Below are positions 55,001-63,589 of a stretch of 64,000 bases of DNA, one piece after another. A program made the position numbers and the translations under genes. The notes under the pieces were generated by a model. The model saw only the letters and a list, made by a program, of their open reading frames with translations. It was not told the DNA's origin and made no database searches. This stretch comes from Brachypterus glaber (lineage: Eukaryota; Arthropoda; Insecta; Coleoptera; Kateretidae), in NCBI GenBank assembly GCA_958510825.1, contig OY294044.1:46154626-46218625 (forward strand), in the 5' to 3' direction. Each line of letters opens with the position of its first letter. Within the stretch, counting starts at the first letter, position 1.

Positions 55001-57668
55001 AAGCAAGCACAGCCCTAAGGAAGAGTGGCAAGGGGGCAGCCTGCCTCCTTATTAATTTTTCGAGTTTTAAAATTTAGCTTCGAGTTGGCAAAAGTAGGGA
55101 CCTTATATATAATAGCATTAAACGTCACACAAGTGAAGTTTAATACATTTTTTTACTCATTTTACTGAAGGGAGAAAGAATTTTTCGACAGTTGGAAAAC
55201 TTTTCCGCCACACCCGGGTGCACCCGTCCCCTCAAATGGAAATAGGTTTAAAAAAAATAGCAAGATTAGATGACTATTAATTATGTTACGAGAGGGTCTG
55301 TAAACTTCAAAACCTCTGAGAACGAAATCCTAATGAGCATCAGACTGAATGCTTAACACTGCAAATACTTTTGCACAATTCAAATAGTGTTTTTGTTGCT
55401 GATTTCAATTTTGTTTAGATCAAATCTCTGTTTCCATTTTTGAGAAAAACAGTACCAGTTATAAAAATCAAAAATTGTAATTTTCGGAGGCCCATATTTA
55501 AATTATCATAGCAGCTACACAGTTTTTTCTAGTTTAACTGAAAGTTACATTTATGCTCTATGAAATAATTACGAAAAATGTCTAAAAATCATTTTTTGAA
55601 TAGCTTTTGATACATCTGCAATGATGTTTAAAAGAAGGTGAATGTATCTTTGTTGAGCAGTTTTTATAAATTTAACGTCAAATTTTTTATATTTCTTAAG
55701 CTAATGTGTTTGTCAATTTTGCTAAATATGACATATACTGCCTAAAATTGTCTTAAACAGCAACACTGAATCTTACTTGCAGTTGGACACCGAAAATGAA
55801 ATCCAGATACTTCTCTTTACGGTTTAATATAGCAAGCATGTAACTTGAATTCAAGCCATAGAAAACATTTGTAGGTGCTTTAATAATTTATCTATTGTCC
55901 ACCTAAAATGTCATATTTAATTTTTTTTTGAATTTTTGGCAGGGTATTTCTCAAAAACGGAAAGACATAGAGACTTGATCTAAATAGAATCGAAATTAGC
56001 AACAAAAACACCATTAGAATTGTGCAAAAGAATTTTCAGTTTGCTACTGTTATTTAGCATGCAGTCTGCGGAAGAACTATTTATAGACCCCTTGCTCACA
56101 AGATTTATCATCTTTGAAAACTATTTCCATTTGGGGGGGCGTGTGGCCACCTGACACAATTTGGTATCTTGCCTTCCAATCTTGAGTTAATTCGGCCGTG
56201 GGTATATTGTACACTATGATAAATTACCATTGGTATACAGTGCGTCCTGAAAATGGCGAACGATTTTCGGCCAGTAGTTCTGATCTGCAATAGATCTTTA
56301 GTCATGTGGCCGCCTAATGGCTTTTGGTTGACAAACGATATTTTCCCCTTAAACAAATTTTACCTTGCCAAACATTTTAATGACTAAAAAAAGGACATCT
56401 TTAGTGATGATCACCTGATAATCCTATGTATTACATTACATGTTTGTTTAACCTCGTACTTTTCTACTTAGTTAAGTATCCCCTAAGTCCAGGACTTGTG
56501 TGGGCTAGTAGTAGAGGGAACCACCGGCTTATACTGACTTTCGAACCAGTTTCTAGGGAGTGTCCGTTCACTTATCGCCTTCGCCAAATTTCAATTATTA
56601 ATTAACTGAAAAAGGCAAATTGGCGCCAGTGAGAATCGAACTCACGCTAGTAGGCTTGCTATACATACGCGCTAGCCACTACGCTATGCCTCCCACTAAT
56701 CAACTATACATTATTAACGCCCCCCCCCCCAGTTTGGCGCCCTCGTTTCCCGATCAGCATTCTACGTCGGGCTTAATGAGATGATTGTTTGCAATTAGTT
56801 TAGATATTGGGAGATTTAGCTCAGTGGTCAATGGCATCGATATAGCCTGACACTGATCTAATGATCGTGAGTTCAAACCTCACTGGCGCCGATTGCCTTT
56901 TTCAGTTAATTAATAATTGAAATTTGGCGAAGGCGTAGTCCCTAGATATATTGGTTCGAAAGTCAATTAAAGCCGGTGGTTCCCTCTACTACTAGCCCAC
57001 ACAAGTCCTGGACTTAGGGGATGCTTAATTAAGTAGAATAGTACGAGGTTAAAAACAAACATAAACATAAAAAAGTTTCCCGATCACTGGCCGCCTAACA
57101 TTTGCTTCTTGGGTACAGGCTAAGGCCAAAGGCGGATCTAAAGTCAAGGTATGGAAGGGGTAATTGGCTTTTTTGGGCCGCATTCACTGAAAATGGAACA
57201 TTTTTAAGACAACATTATTTCTAAAAATCTTTTACTCAATGACACTAACCAAGAAAAGCGCCGCAGACGATTTTTTTTTTCAAAAAACATAACGAATAAC
57301 AAAGTCTTTAAATTCTTGCATTTCATAAAAAATCCTAAATTTTTGGTAATATGGTGGTAATTACTCTCACGGACCCCGTCTAAATCTACCTTTTGCTGAG
57401 GCGAGGGCTGAATCAGATGTATGTCTGCATAGAAGAGTGACATATAACGCAGGTACGCGTTGTATGACCCTAGTTTGTTTCTTTTTCTACCAAATTTCAT
57501 AAAAAAAACTAATTTATATTATTTTTTTAGTCTCAAGCATCACTGCGATACCTGCTGAAAACTCAAATACAATTGGAGGAAGATATAAATATAAAAACGA
57601 ACACGTTGAAAATAGATGAAGTGGACTGTATGTCTATCAGACAATCAATGGACTATCATTCATATTAA
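40021..57668 (+). CDS. TEKT1: Tektin-1, seven exons
   Basis: The joined exons 40,021-40,085, 43,266-43,365, 44,183-44,437, 51,585-51,832, 53,373-53,595, 54,533-54,751 and 57,531-57,668 give 415 residues; human tektin-1 is 418. All junctions keep phase. The protein is coiled coil throughout: FTLQEWHLQNNYR near the start, FREGRLGIDL (about residue 131), EQANEQVRRLRST in the middle, ITLEEWLVYTQKNI at the second half, and IDEVDCMSIRQSM near the end. Each is the counterpart of a tektin-1 landmark. The tektin nonapeptide RPNVELCRD is changed to REGIELCKD (336-344). Tektins form filaments inside the A-tubule of ciliary and flagellar doublets. Its promoter is shared with DNAL1. AATAAA lies 28 bp past the stop. 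Introns 1, 3 and 6 are swollen by mobile elements. Confidence 0.93.
40165..40265 (+). repeat. CAGACGGACAGACAGACCGA module in TEKT1 intron 1
   Basis: CTTAAGTTATACGCAGACGG then ACAGACAGACCGACACACGG. It is a shorter relative of the 1,060 and 6,720 modules. Confidence 0.4.
40348..40507. repeat. Near-perfect 79-bp tandem duplication
   Basis: AATAAAATCAAAAAAAGCTT through GCGTCAAATGTGAAT occurs twice in direct succession at about 40,349 and 40,428, with essentially no divergence, so it is recent. Confidence 0.85.
40530..40900. repeat. Diverged three-unit repeat (AATATGGCG / ATCGGTAT)
   Basis: AATATGGCG(G)ACGACTTGTGTCATT and ATCGGTATCGGGG-like words recur at roughly 115-130 bp spacing (AATATGGCG at 40,612, 40,745 and 40,862). 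Overlapping open frames on both strands are not supported as genes. Confidence 0.6.
41221..43060. repeat. Four-copy tandem array, unit about 470 bp
   Basis: Units begin GAGGGGTGAACCACTAGTG near 41,226, 41,731, 42,207 and 42,672. Spacing is 505, 476 and 465 bp. The last two are nearly identical, suggesting expansion from the right. Each unit ends in a partial copy of the small element that is complete only after the last unit. It lies in TEKT1 intron 1. Confidence 0.9.
42945..43126. mobile_element. 182-bp MITE closing the tandem array
   Basis: The left end CCTACTGAAAATATCTAGTA and right end TACTAGAGATTTTCAGTACGG are inverses with few changes. Inner AGTAAAACCGAGTAAAA pairs with TTTTACTCGG. The left part only is repeated in the three earlier array units. 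Confidence 0.7.
43266..43365 (+). CDS. TEKT1: TEKT1 exon 2
   Basis: The acceptor is AATTTACAG|G and the donor CGG|GTAAGA, phase 2 to 0. It codes FTLQEWHLQNNYRKRICFD then QQKLADRTIAECDR, the N-terminal tektin segment. Confidence 0.85.
44183..44437 (+). CDS. TEKT1: TEKT1 exon 3
   Basis: The acceptor is TATTTTTTAG and the donor CTC|GTATGT, phase 0 to 0, 85 codons. It codes a coiled coil (KTQRKEVQLEIDSLLVYMER) and ends CIIFREGRLGIDL. Reading past the donor gives only 9 residues before a stop, so the splice is required. Confidence 0.88.
44490..44835. repeat. G-rich minisatellite at the start of TEKT1 intron 3
   Basis: GGTAGGGGTAAAA, GGGGTAAACAT and GGGCGATGACCTTTTTTT words recur at uneven spacing, ending in a 10-G run. 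A 123-codon open frame across it is repeat-derived. Confidence 0.65.
45170..45300 (-). repeat. Inverse copy of the CAGACAGACA module
   Basis: TCTGTCTGTCTGTCCAG, then GATAACTTGAGAACGCTTAG and TTTAAATTTGG, is the order of the 1,060 module read on the other strand. Confidence 0.45.
45551..46384. mobile_element. 834-bp TIR element with AACTTTGCCC motifs
   Basis: Left end TACCGTAAAACCTTGCAACT and right end AGTTGTAAGGTTTTACGGTA are inverses with one change, and a TA at each end may be the target duplication. GCAACTTTGCCC or its inverse recurs at 45,586, 46,170, 46,195 and 46,365. The 76-codon open frame at 45,562 has no recognised domain. Non-autonomous. Confidence 0.75.
46385..46985. mobile_element. 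Adjacent truncated second copy of the AACTTTGCCC element
   Basis: Positions 46,385-46,500 repeat 46,160-46,275, and 46,883-46,985 repeat 46,290-46,384 up to GGTTTTACGGTATTA. The two halves are split by a 380-bp MITE. Confidence 0.75.
46503..46882. mobile_element. 380-bp MITE (CGAYAC...CCCAAGCAACAA) copy 1, ATTT duplication
   Basis: Ends CGACACTCCCATGCAACAAG and CTTTGTTGCTTGGGGGTATCG, flanked by ATTT on both sides. The uninterrupted neighbour at 46,270-46,310 shows a site without the insert (GAAATCTATCATTTGGC). A second copy in the opposite orientation is at 57,831. Confidence 0.85.
47242..47975. mobile_element. 734-bp MITE related to the Tc1/mariner-like element
   Basis: The left end contains TTCCAGAACTCGCGTACCGA and AATTT, the same word as the TIR of the autonomous-type element at 10,647. 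The right end is a diverged inverse (ATTTTGGCATGCCAGTTATG). Inner arms match over AAAGGTTGGTCCGGAAATGA and GCCCTAAGG. No transposase. Confidence 0.75.
48350..48425. repeat. Short palindromic element end
   Basis: GAAACTACCGTATAATACTA then GCGCCCTGTGAATAGTATAAT is shared with 30,945-31,000. TATACTATTC-type halves can fold into a hairpin. Confidence 0.45.
48729..49058. mobile_element. 330-bp hAT-like MITE with 8-bp duplication
   Basis: Ends CATTGAGGTAGAGTGGGGAG and CACTCTACCTCAATG. TTGCCAGT flanks both sides (48,721-48,728 and 49,059-49,066). An 8-bp duplication with CA...TG ends fits hAT. The 66-codon open frame inside is not supported. Confidence 0.8.
49576..50089 (-). mobile_element. 5'-truncated non-LTR retrotransposon, 13-bp target duplication
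   Basis: TAGGTTTCATGTA flanks both sides (49,563-49,575 and 50,090-50,102). The element lies on the minus strand, and its 3' end carries a CTA trinucleotide tail. It is GC-richer than its surroundings, as expected of a recent insertion. Only the C-terminal coding part remains. Confidence 0.88.
49685..50086 (-). pseudogene. C-terminal part of a non-LTR retrotransposon polyprotein
   Basis: The frame includes a segment typical of the region after RNase H in R1/I/LOA-type elements (SQLTGILTGHCGLGRHLFKM), then DPVCSGCGIDEESSFHFLGQ CDRF, a Cys/His cluster found at the end of such polyproteins. It starts inside the element and is truncated at its 5' side, so it cannot make a working protein. Confidence 0.8.
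50105..50160. repeat. AAT/ATT microsatellite hairpin
   Basis: Five AAT-type units followed by their inverse ATTATTATTATTATAAT form a perfect-looking stem. It sits directly beside the retrotransposon target duplication. Confidence 0.75.
51585..51832 (+). CDS. TEKT1: TEKT1 exon 4
   Basis: The acceptor is TTTTTTTAG and the donor GC|GTAAGT, phase 0 to 2. It starts CKDQVELELKKENEV, then NMLRRCLEQANEQVRRLRST and YFMDRDLESKDNVFKIDDHN, matching the middle of tektin-1. It follows the 7.1-kb intron 3. Confidence 0.88.
51960..52785. mobile_element. Foldback element of about 0.8 kb in TEKT1 intron 4
   Basis: Arms 51,975-52,165 and 52,610-52,775 are inverses (CCTAGTGTTTGTAATTTTAT, AGCCTGCAAAATCTTAGCCT). 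The TTTTGGGGCCTTAAAA and GGGCCCCAAAAG words lie near the outer ends. Confidence 0.7.
52860..52945 (+). repeat. Weak copy of the ATCGTGGTCACA module
   Basis: GAGAACTCTCAAGTTATCGT then GGTCACA precedes ACGCACAGACAC. It is the most decayed of the six copies. Confidence 0.35.
53373..53595 (+). CDS. TEKT1: TEKT1 exon 5
   Basis: The acceptor is TTTATTTTAG|T and the donor GAG|GTAGGT, phase 2 to 0. It codes KITLEEWLVYTQKNIDAAAK, LRAYIDTLLKQAIDDLWDQY and NAAFTSRIDEIKEAKTKMEV, the start of the second tektin half. Confidence 0.9.
54533..54751 (+). CDS. TEKT1: TEKT1 exon 6
   Basis: The acceptor is ATCTTTTTTAG and the donor GAG|GTAATA, phase 0 to 0, 73 codons. It contains RLEIAITEKEGFMALAHTRL and the altered nonapeptide REGIELCKD. 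Gly replaces the family Asn and Glu replaces Pro. Confidence 0.9.
55287..56095. mobile_element. Foldback element of about 0.8 kb in TEKT1 intron 6
   Basis: GAGGGTCTGTAAA at the left pairs with TTATAGACCCCTTG at the right. Arms share GTGTTTTTGTTGCTGATTTC with its inverse near 56,000. The loop has no open frame of note. Confidence 0.65.
56441..56695 (-). mobile_element. tRNA-derived SINE, leftward copy
   Basis: On the minus strand the head has an A box (TAGCGTAGTGGCTAGCGCG) and a B box (GAGTTCGATTCTC) inside a perfect 5-bp T-stem, then TGGCGCCA. The body runs ATTTGCCTTTTTCAGTTAAT through GTACGAGGTTAAAC. The acceptor halves do not pair, so it is not a working tRNA gene. Confidence 0.75.
56808..57066 (+). 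mobile_element. tRNA-derived SINE, rightward copy
   Basis: The head has an A box (TTAGCTCAGTGG) and a B box (GAGTTCAAACCTC) with a perfect T-stem, then TGGCGCC. The body matches the leftward copy from GATTGCCTTTTTCAGTTAAT to GTACGAGGTTAAAA. The D and anticodon arms differ from the other copy, so they are separate lineages or diverged heads. An A-rich tail follows. Confidence 0.75.
57531..57668 (+). CDS. TEKT1: TEKT1 exon 7 (last)
   Basis: The acceptor is ATTTTTTTAG, phase 0. It codes SQASLRYLLKTQIQLEEDIN then IKTNTLKIDEVDCMSIRQSM and DYHSY before TAA. The IDEV.CM..R pattern is the usual tektin ending. AATAAA at about 57,696 is the likely poly(A) signal. Confidence 0.92.
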   Translation, partial: SQASLRYLLKTQIQLEEDINIKTNTLKIDEVDCMSIRQSMDYHSY

Positions 57669-57830
57669 AATTGATTTTTTTGTACATTTATACAAATAAA
57701 TATTTATGTGAATTAATCTTATTTTATTCAAAATGATTTTATTTTCAAACCCCCGAGCAATGACCATTTATGCTTTTCACCTATATACGTGGCTACGCGT
57801 GGGTTTGTTTGTTTGATTGTTTGATTGTTT

Positions 57831-58210
57831 CGATACCCCCAAGCAACAAAGACGTAACTCATATATTGTCATTTTTCACGACAGCTAAATTTCTAAAATA
57901 TTTTTTTTTGTTATTTAAGGGTGGGTAAATGATTAAAGTGGAAAAGGAAGCCATGCGATACGTCATTTGAAAGCTTATAAAATTCTCTATTTAACTGTAT
58001 AAGTATTTATTGTTTATTTATTGTTTGTTTCTGATAATATTCAATTTTAAAATTTTTTACTCTAGTGTTTTTAGGTAAACTTTTGGTTAAAATGGCCTGT
58101 GGAGAAATCTGAGTACTACCACCATGTGGGTCTTTTTTCAAGGCGTTTACCTATGAGTATAACTCAAAATGGGTCTAACTTGAGTTACGTCCTTGTTGCT
58201 TGGGAGTGTC
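57831..58210. mobile_element. 380-bp MITE copy 2, GTTT duplication
   Basis: Inverse copy of 46,503-46,882. Ends CGATACCCCCAAGCAACAAA and GTTGCTTGGGAGTGTCG, flanked by GTTT on both sides. It inserted into a GTTT/GATT microsatellite that continues on both sides. Confidence 0.85.
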
Positions 58211-58520
58211 GGTTTGATTGTTTGATTGTTTGTTTCTTTGTTGGTTTGTTTGTTTGTTTGTTTGTTTGTTTGTTTGTTTGTTTGTTTGTATGTATGTATG
58301 TTTGTTTGTTTGTTTGTTTGTTTGTTTGTTTGTTTGTTTGTTTTGTTTGTTTGTTTGTTTGTTTGTTCGTTCGTTCGTTCGTTAGTTCGTTCGTTCGTTC
58401 GTTCGTTAGTTCGTTCGTTCGTTCGCTCGTTAGTTAGTTCATTCGTTAGTTCGTTCGTACGTTTGTACGTTTGTTCGTTCTTTCTTTCGTTCGTTCATTC
58501 ATTCATTTGTTTGTTTGTTT
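58211..58520. repeat. TTTG/TTCG tetranucleotide microsatellite
   Basis: About 310 bp of GTTT units that change to GTTC and GTTA units rightward. It is open in several frames and yields Phe-Val-Cys-Leu repeats, which are not a gene. Confidence 0.95.
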
Positions 58521-58996
58521 TTTGTACGTCAAATCGCTAAATCGATTTGAATATGTTTTTTTTGTGTGAAAGAAAATTTTACTAAGACGGTTATAAACTA
58601 CATTAGAATTTAATAAATCCCTTTCTAGATAAATATCTCGTGAACAAGAAAAAAATTGAGAGGGTAATTTGGTTTATTCAAGGGAGAAATTAAAAAAAAA
58701 ATAATAAAGTGGATCATGTGACACTAAATGTTAAAGCTTTTGGAAATCTCGTTTTTTTTTTTATAAATTTTGGAGGGTAAAATTTACAAATTTTTGGAAA
58801 GAATGGTGTGAATATCTCGTAAACGAGAAAAAATATCAAAATTCGCCTAAGGATTACCCCTATACTAGGGAGAATTAAAAACAAATAAAATGGGTCATGT
58901 CATACATCACCATCGATCTGGTATACATTTGTCTACTGTAGAAGTGCCACATGGCGATCTCTTATTACAAATTTACTTTCTGGTACCAAATGCAAT

Positions 58997-59162
58997 ATAA
59001 AAAATCTAAAATATGTCAGTAATAATTGAAAAAAAAAATAGATAGATTGATAGGTTTGGACATATTTTAACTTAAGCAAATATTTTATAAATTACAAAAA
59101 TTTCTAACCTATCAATCTATATATGTAAAAATTTTTTTTCAATTATTACTGACATATTTTAG

Positions 59163-59222
<60 letters not shown>
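58997..59222. repeat. Inverted repeat closed by a TA microsatellite
   Basis: ATATGTCAGTAATAATTGAA at 59,010 is the inverse of TTCAATTATTACTGACATAT at 59,136. ATAGATTGATAGG pairs inside. A run of about 29 TA units (59,165-59,222) follows at once. Confidence 0.85.
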
Positions 59223-59229
<7 letters not shown>

Positions 59230-59318
59230 TTTAGATTTATTATATTTTTTTTATTTTTTTACCCTCCCATTAAAAAAAAAGTAATTAGTTAAAAACGTAG
59301 TGATGTATAATGAATAGT

Positions 59319-60159
59319 ACCCGGATATTTGGTATTGATTACGAGGGGCGTGCGGAAGTTTAATTTTTTATGAACATTCTGACATGGGTGACACTTACTG
59401 GGTATAATGACATACATTTGCAATTCGTTATAAATAAGTTTATAAGTCTTTAAAATGGCTTGTGCGCAAGACTTAAATATGCTAAAATGTCAATTTTACT
59501 AATTATTTTAATAATAATATATTTTTTATTGCCCAACAGTAAATACAAACAGGACATTCATATAATACAATAAAGTTAACTTATAAAACTAATAATACAT
59601 TTTATATTAGAAAAATTTATATTACAAAGACCTGAAATATTATTAAAATTCTTGCACATCACATATATAGTTTAAGTAAGATTTTAAGAAATAGGTTAGG
59701 TTAATTTGACAATTAATTGTCAGTTATTTCAGAGTTTATTACAGAAAATGCATGCGAATAATGTCGAATATTAAAAAAATAATAATAATAAATAATAAAC
59801 TGAAAAAACATTTAGAATATTTAATCAAATCAAAAATTAAAACACAATATTTAGTAAATATTATGAAAAAATAAAAATTTAAACTCTACTAACCAAACAT
59901 ACAATTTATGAAAACTATGATTTTCGTTTAAAAAAAAGTTTTCCGGAGGTTTTTTTCGCTTTTTTTTATCTTGGAACTATCGATGCGGCGACGGTCGATG
60001 GTTTTTAATCCAGGAAAATTCGTATTGTTTATAGCATGCATCGCTTCTTGTACACCGTCATCACGGGATGCTTAAAAAAGTGTCCCATTAATCTTAAAAT
60101 TTTTTTTTGAAGTAAGTAACATTCGCTCTTCCTCGTAATCAATACCAAATATCCGGGGT
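59319..60159. mobile_element. 841-bp TIR element (CCCGGATATTTGG ends)
   Basis: ACCCGGATATTTGGTATTGA then TTACGAGG at the left is the inverse of the right end. About 28 bp are paired. The target duplication is unclear. No open frame inside. Confidence 0.75.
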
Positions 60160-60249
60160 CTAATAATGAAATAACGATTATTTATAATTTGACGTGATAC
60201 TCGATAATAATTTGAAATAACAAAAACTTTAGAATTTAATATCTCAAGA

Positions 60250-60600
60250 AATATTTATGTTAGCGATTTAGTGCCAAGGAACATTTTTGTAGGAAATTAA
60301 ATTTTCTACAAGTTTGTTATTTAAATATTTTTTGTAGCTCTTGTCAATTACGAGATAAGGACAGAAAAACGTAAATTTTATGAAAAAATTGGGTTTGGTG
60401 GCCCAAACTACCTCACCAGTAGGAGTTATGATTATGCCGCAATAGGCACTTTTGTATAGCATTCAATTTTGAGAAATACCTGTCTATGGTCGAAGCGATG
60501 CTATAAAATAATTTAAAGAAAAAAAATCAAAGTTTATGTGTATTTTCAATGGGAAATCTTTACATGCCTTGGTCCACTACTTAATATTAATATTAAGGGC
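60250..60600. other. AT-rich stretch without an assigned feature
   Basis: A 64-codon minus-strand open frame (SAYCGIIITPTGEVVWATKP) is present but I do not recognise it. It may be transposon debris. Confidence 0.3.
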
Positions 60601-60699
60601 TAAAATTTTGAGGGAATTTTTTTTAGGGTACTTCCAACAAAATTTCGTGATGGGACCGAAAAAACAAAAATAGTCGAAAAAAAAAGCACCCTAATATAA

Positions 60700-62123
60700 T
60701 ATAATATATAAAGAATATGTTCAAAATGACCTCCACCAACTTGAACACATAAAGCAGCTCTTTTTAACAGACTTTTCCTGGCATTAATAATCATATTTGG
60801 AGTTACTGACTCAAGCGCTTCATGTATTCGGTCTCCTAGTTTTTCTACAGTGTCTGGCATATTTCTATACACTAAATTTTTTACATGGCCCCATAAAAAG
60901 AAGTCCATTGGAGTGAGATCAGGGGATCTAGAAGGCCACCTTCTGGGACTCCCACGACCTATCCAACTGTTTGGAAAACTGATGTCGAGTTGGCTTCTTG
61001 CCGTTTCTGAGAAATGCACTGGACAGCGATCATGTTGAAACCAGATGTTATCCACATTTGCCTACCTTTGAAGTGGGATGTCATCAATAAGATTTTCCAC
61101 TTCAACCCTTAAGAAGTTAGTGTAGGTTTCGCCATTCAATCTGCCAGGAAACTCATGGGGTCCAACCTAAAAACAAATATTTTAAGCATTTTATGGTGGT
61201 TTATTTCTCAAAATAACTTACTATAGCATCTCCCAATATTCCGGCCCAAATATTCAAGGAAAACCTTCGTTGGGGATTTCCTTGCCTGAAGGCATGGGGA
61301 TTTTCCTGTCCCCAAACATAAGAATTCCTTGAATTAAAACAACCATCTCTTTGAAACCCAGACTCATCCGTAAAAAGAATGGTTTTTACAAAGTTTTCAT
61401 TTTCTTGATGTTTCTGCAACAGCCATGTGCAAAATTCGACTCGTAAAGGATAGTCCTCCGGTGTCAAGCATTGTACTCGAGTGTAATGAAAGGGATGCAT
61501 TTTTTCATATTTTAGAATTCGTTGAACAGAGGTCTTAGACATATCAAGATTTCTAGCCACGATACTAAGGCTTGTTTCAGCTTCTTCTTCAAAAGCCTGA
61601 ATGACAGCTTCTTCATTATCAACAGTTCTTGCAGTTCGCGGAGCGCCTCCAATCTCTTTTTTGTTTGGAGTTAAATTTCCAGAATTTCTTGCCCTTTGCA
61701 CCAATCTTAAAATAACATTTCTGATAGGATGTTCTCTATTGGGAAAACGAATAGAATATTCTACAGATGTAGCTGAAGCACTTCGGCCACACTCGCCATA
61801 TAAAATTAGCATTTCGCAATACTCTTCTGAAGTAAACATCATGAAAGTTTTAATATTTTTTTATGACATTAATAAATATTTATGTCACATTAATCACCAT
61901 GTCAACCTACAGAATATGTACCTGCAATAATTAAATTTGCTTCCATAGCTACAAATTCAACTTTAAAAGGTAATTTAACATCAGCAACAGTATTGGTCCA
62001 CTTAAAGCTTTCTTATTTTTGAATTGAACGAAGATGGATTTTTTTTTGAAATTTTTTTCATATTTTCCAGAGGGTTTTTAATATACTCTCAAATTTCGGT
62101 ACGGGAGTTCTGGAACAGGCTGT
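60700..62123 (-). mobile_element. Partial second copy of the Tc1/mariner-like element
   Basis: The right TIR is intact (ends GAGTTCTGGAACAGGCTGT at 62,123) and near-identical to that of copy 1, but the copy stops at about 60,700 with no left TIR. A TATA microsatellite-like site flanks it. Confidence 0.85.
60720..61842 (-). pseudogene. Tc1/mariner-like transposase, copy 2
   Basis: Exon 1 is 61,842-61,222, the 55-bp intron follows, and exon 2 starts at 61,166. In exon 2 a TAG at about 61,065 interrupts the frame before the second catalytic Asp, so this copy is dead. It keeps the C-terminal region (SVTPNMIINARKSLLKRAAL) that copy 1 lost. The two copies are over 95% alike by eye, so they spread recently. 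Confidence 0.8.
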
Positions 62124-62129
62124 ATATAT

Positions 62130-63480
62130 AATAATGGGGAGTCGAATCATTTTTGTAAAAAAAATTGTTGGAAGTTTTTATATTCCTGAAGTCAGAAGTT
62201 AATAATATATTTTAATTGTTACATATTTGCAATTAATTTATTGTAGTGGTCTCTTTAGAACATCAGTTAAAAATGAAAATAAAAAAGATATTTTAAAATT
62301 TTCATGTAAGCCTAAAAAAAGAACTATATAGGAGTTATAAAATTTTATAAATTATAATTAAACATTGGAAAGTTTTTATAATATTTAAAAGTATAGACAA
62401 TATTTCCCCATCCCGAAGTATTACTTCCATATTGTATTACTTGGTTCCACATTCTTTTTCTCGTTCTTTTTATTCTACAATTTAGCCAAGTACTTGGCAA
62501 TTTAGGGCTGAAAGTAGGTATTTGTCGAGTAGCTATATTCAACAAATGCCTATTAAATTTTAATCGATTTTGATGGAAAGCCATAGTCGATCTATAGAAA
62601 TTCACAAATTGTGGCTCTGATAATTATCATAATAATATAATATAATTATTATAATAATTATGTATAATAATTAATTATTGAAAATAATCGTTTTAGTAAA
62701 TTAAACGCAGTGTGTTTTGATAACCAAGTCCTCGGACAAAATAAAACTTTTTAAAATTTTCTGTGGGTATAAAAATTATATAAATATTTTAAACGTAACA
62801 TATTTTACAGATTAATTAGTTAATTAGACATAGTACTATAATAAAATAGAAAATAAAAATAAATTATAGCAATTGCCAAAATAATATTTTTTTTTATAAA
62901 AATTATTTTATTATCAATTAGCAGATTCACGTTTTCACCAGGCCAGAAAATAGACAAAATAAATTGTCTTTATTAAAATACCAATGTTTTGCGGTCTATT
63001 GATTGATATTTCAAGCAAATCGACTATAAATATTAGAATCATTTGGTACAGAATAGTCAGTTTCACTTTAAATGTTCCAAATAAAGTTACAATGATTTTA
63101 CTGGTGAGTTTTTACGATATTTTATTGTGAAAATTAACTTTTCAAGATAAACTCGCCGGACGAAATAAGGAAATTAAAATACCGATTTTACGTCACTTTA
63201 TACGAATCATTTCTCGTTACCAACTTATAAATCATTTGACGCCTCATTCTTTAAAATCTGTCAAGTAGTTTAGGCTCTAGAGTGAAACAAATATACACAT
63301 ATGGAAAAAACATAAATCTTTTTTTGGTAATGAACTAAAACCGCGACTAAAAGTTAAAAATAGTTTGATAATTTAAATCTAATTTTAGCAAAAGTTTTTA
63401 GCAGTACAATATAAAACAAAAATTAATTCTAAATTAAAATTAAAAAATATATTTATTTATTTTGCACTGTTATTTTTAAA
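62130..63480. other. Gene-free AT-rich stretch
   Basis: Only a palindromic ATTATAATAATTA cluster (62,620-62,690) and a weak 86-codon minus frame (62,605-62,345) are seen. No domain is recognised in it. Upstream exons of a gene outside the window could be hidden here, but I cannot support any. Confidence 0.4.
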
Positions 63481-63499
63481 AATGTATTTACTAAATTTA

Positions 63500-63502
63500 A
63501 AA

Positions 63503-63541
<39 letters not shown>
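63500..63541. repeat. TA microsatellite
   Basis: About 20 uninterrupted TA units. Confidence 0.95.
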
Positions 63542-63548
<7 letters not shown>

Positions 63549-63589
63549 CATTAGGTCTGGAATCACCCGATTAACTTTTCAGTTGTACG

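Noticed and set aside
56631..56891. Two tRNA-like sequences as real tRNA genes
   Set aside because: T-arms and boxes are good, but the acceptor halves do not pair and both are joined to the same SINE body.
58099..58540. Open frames of 104-112 codons made of Phe-Val-Cys-Leu repeats
   Set aside because: They are translations of a tetranucleotide microsatellite, open in several frames at once.
62345..62605. 86-codon minus-strand open frame
   Set aside because: It has no recognisable motif, no splice context and sits in AT-rich sequence between repeats.
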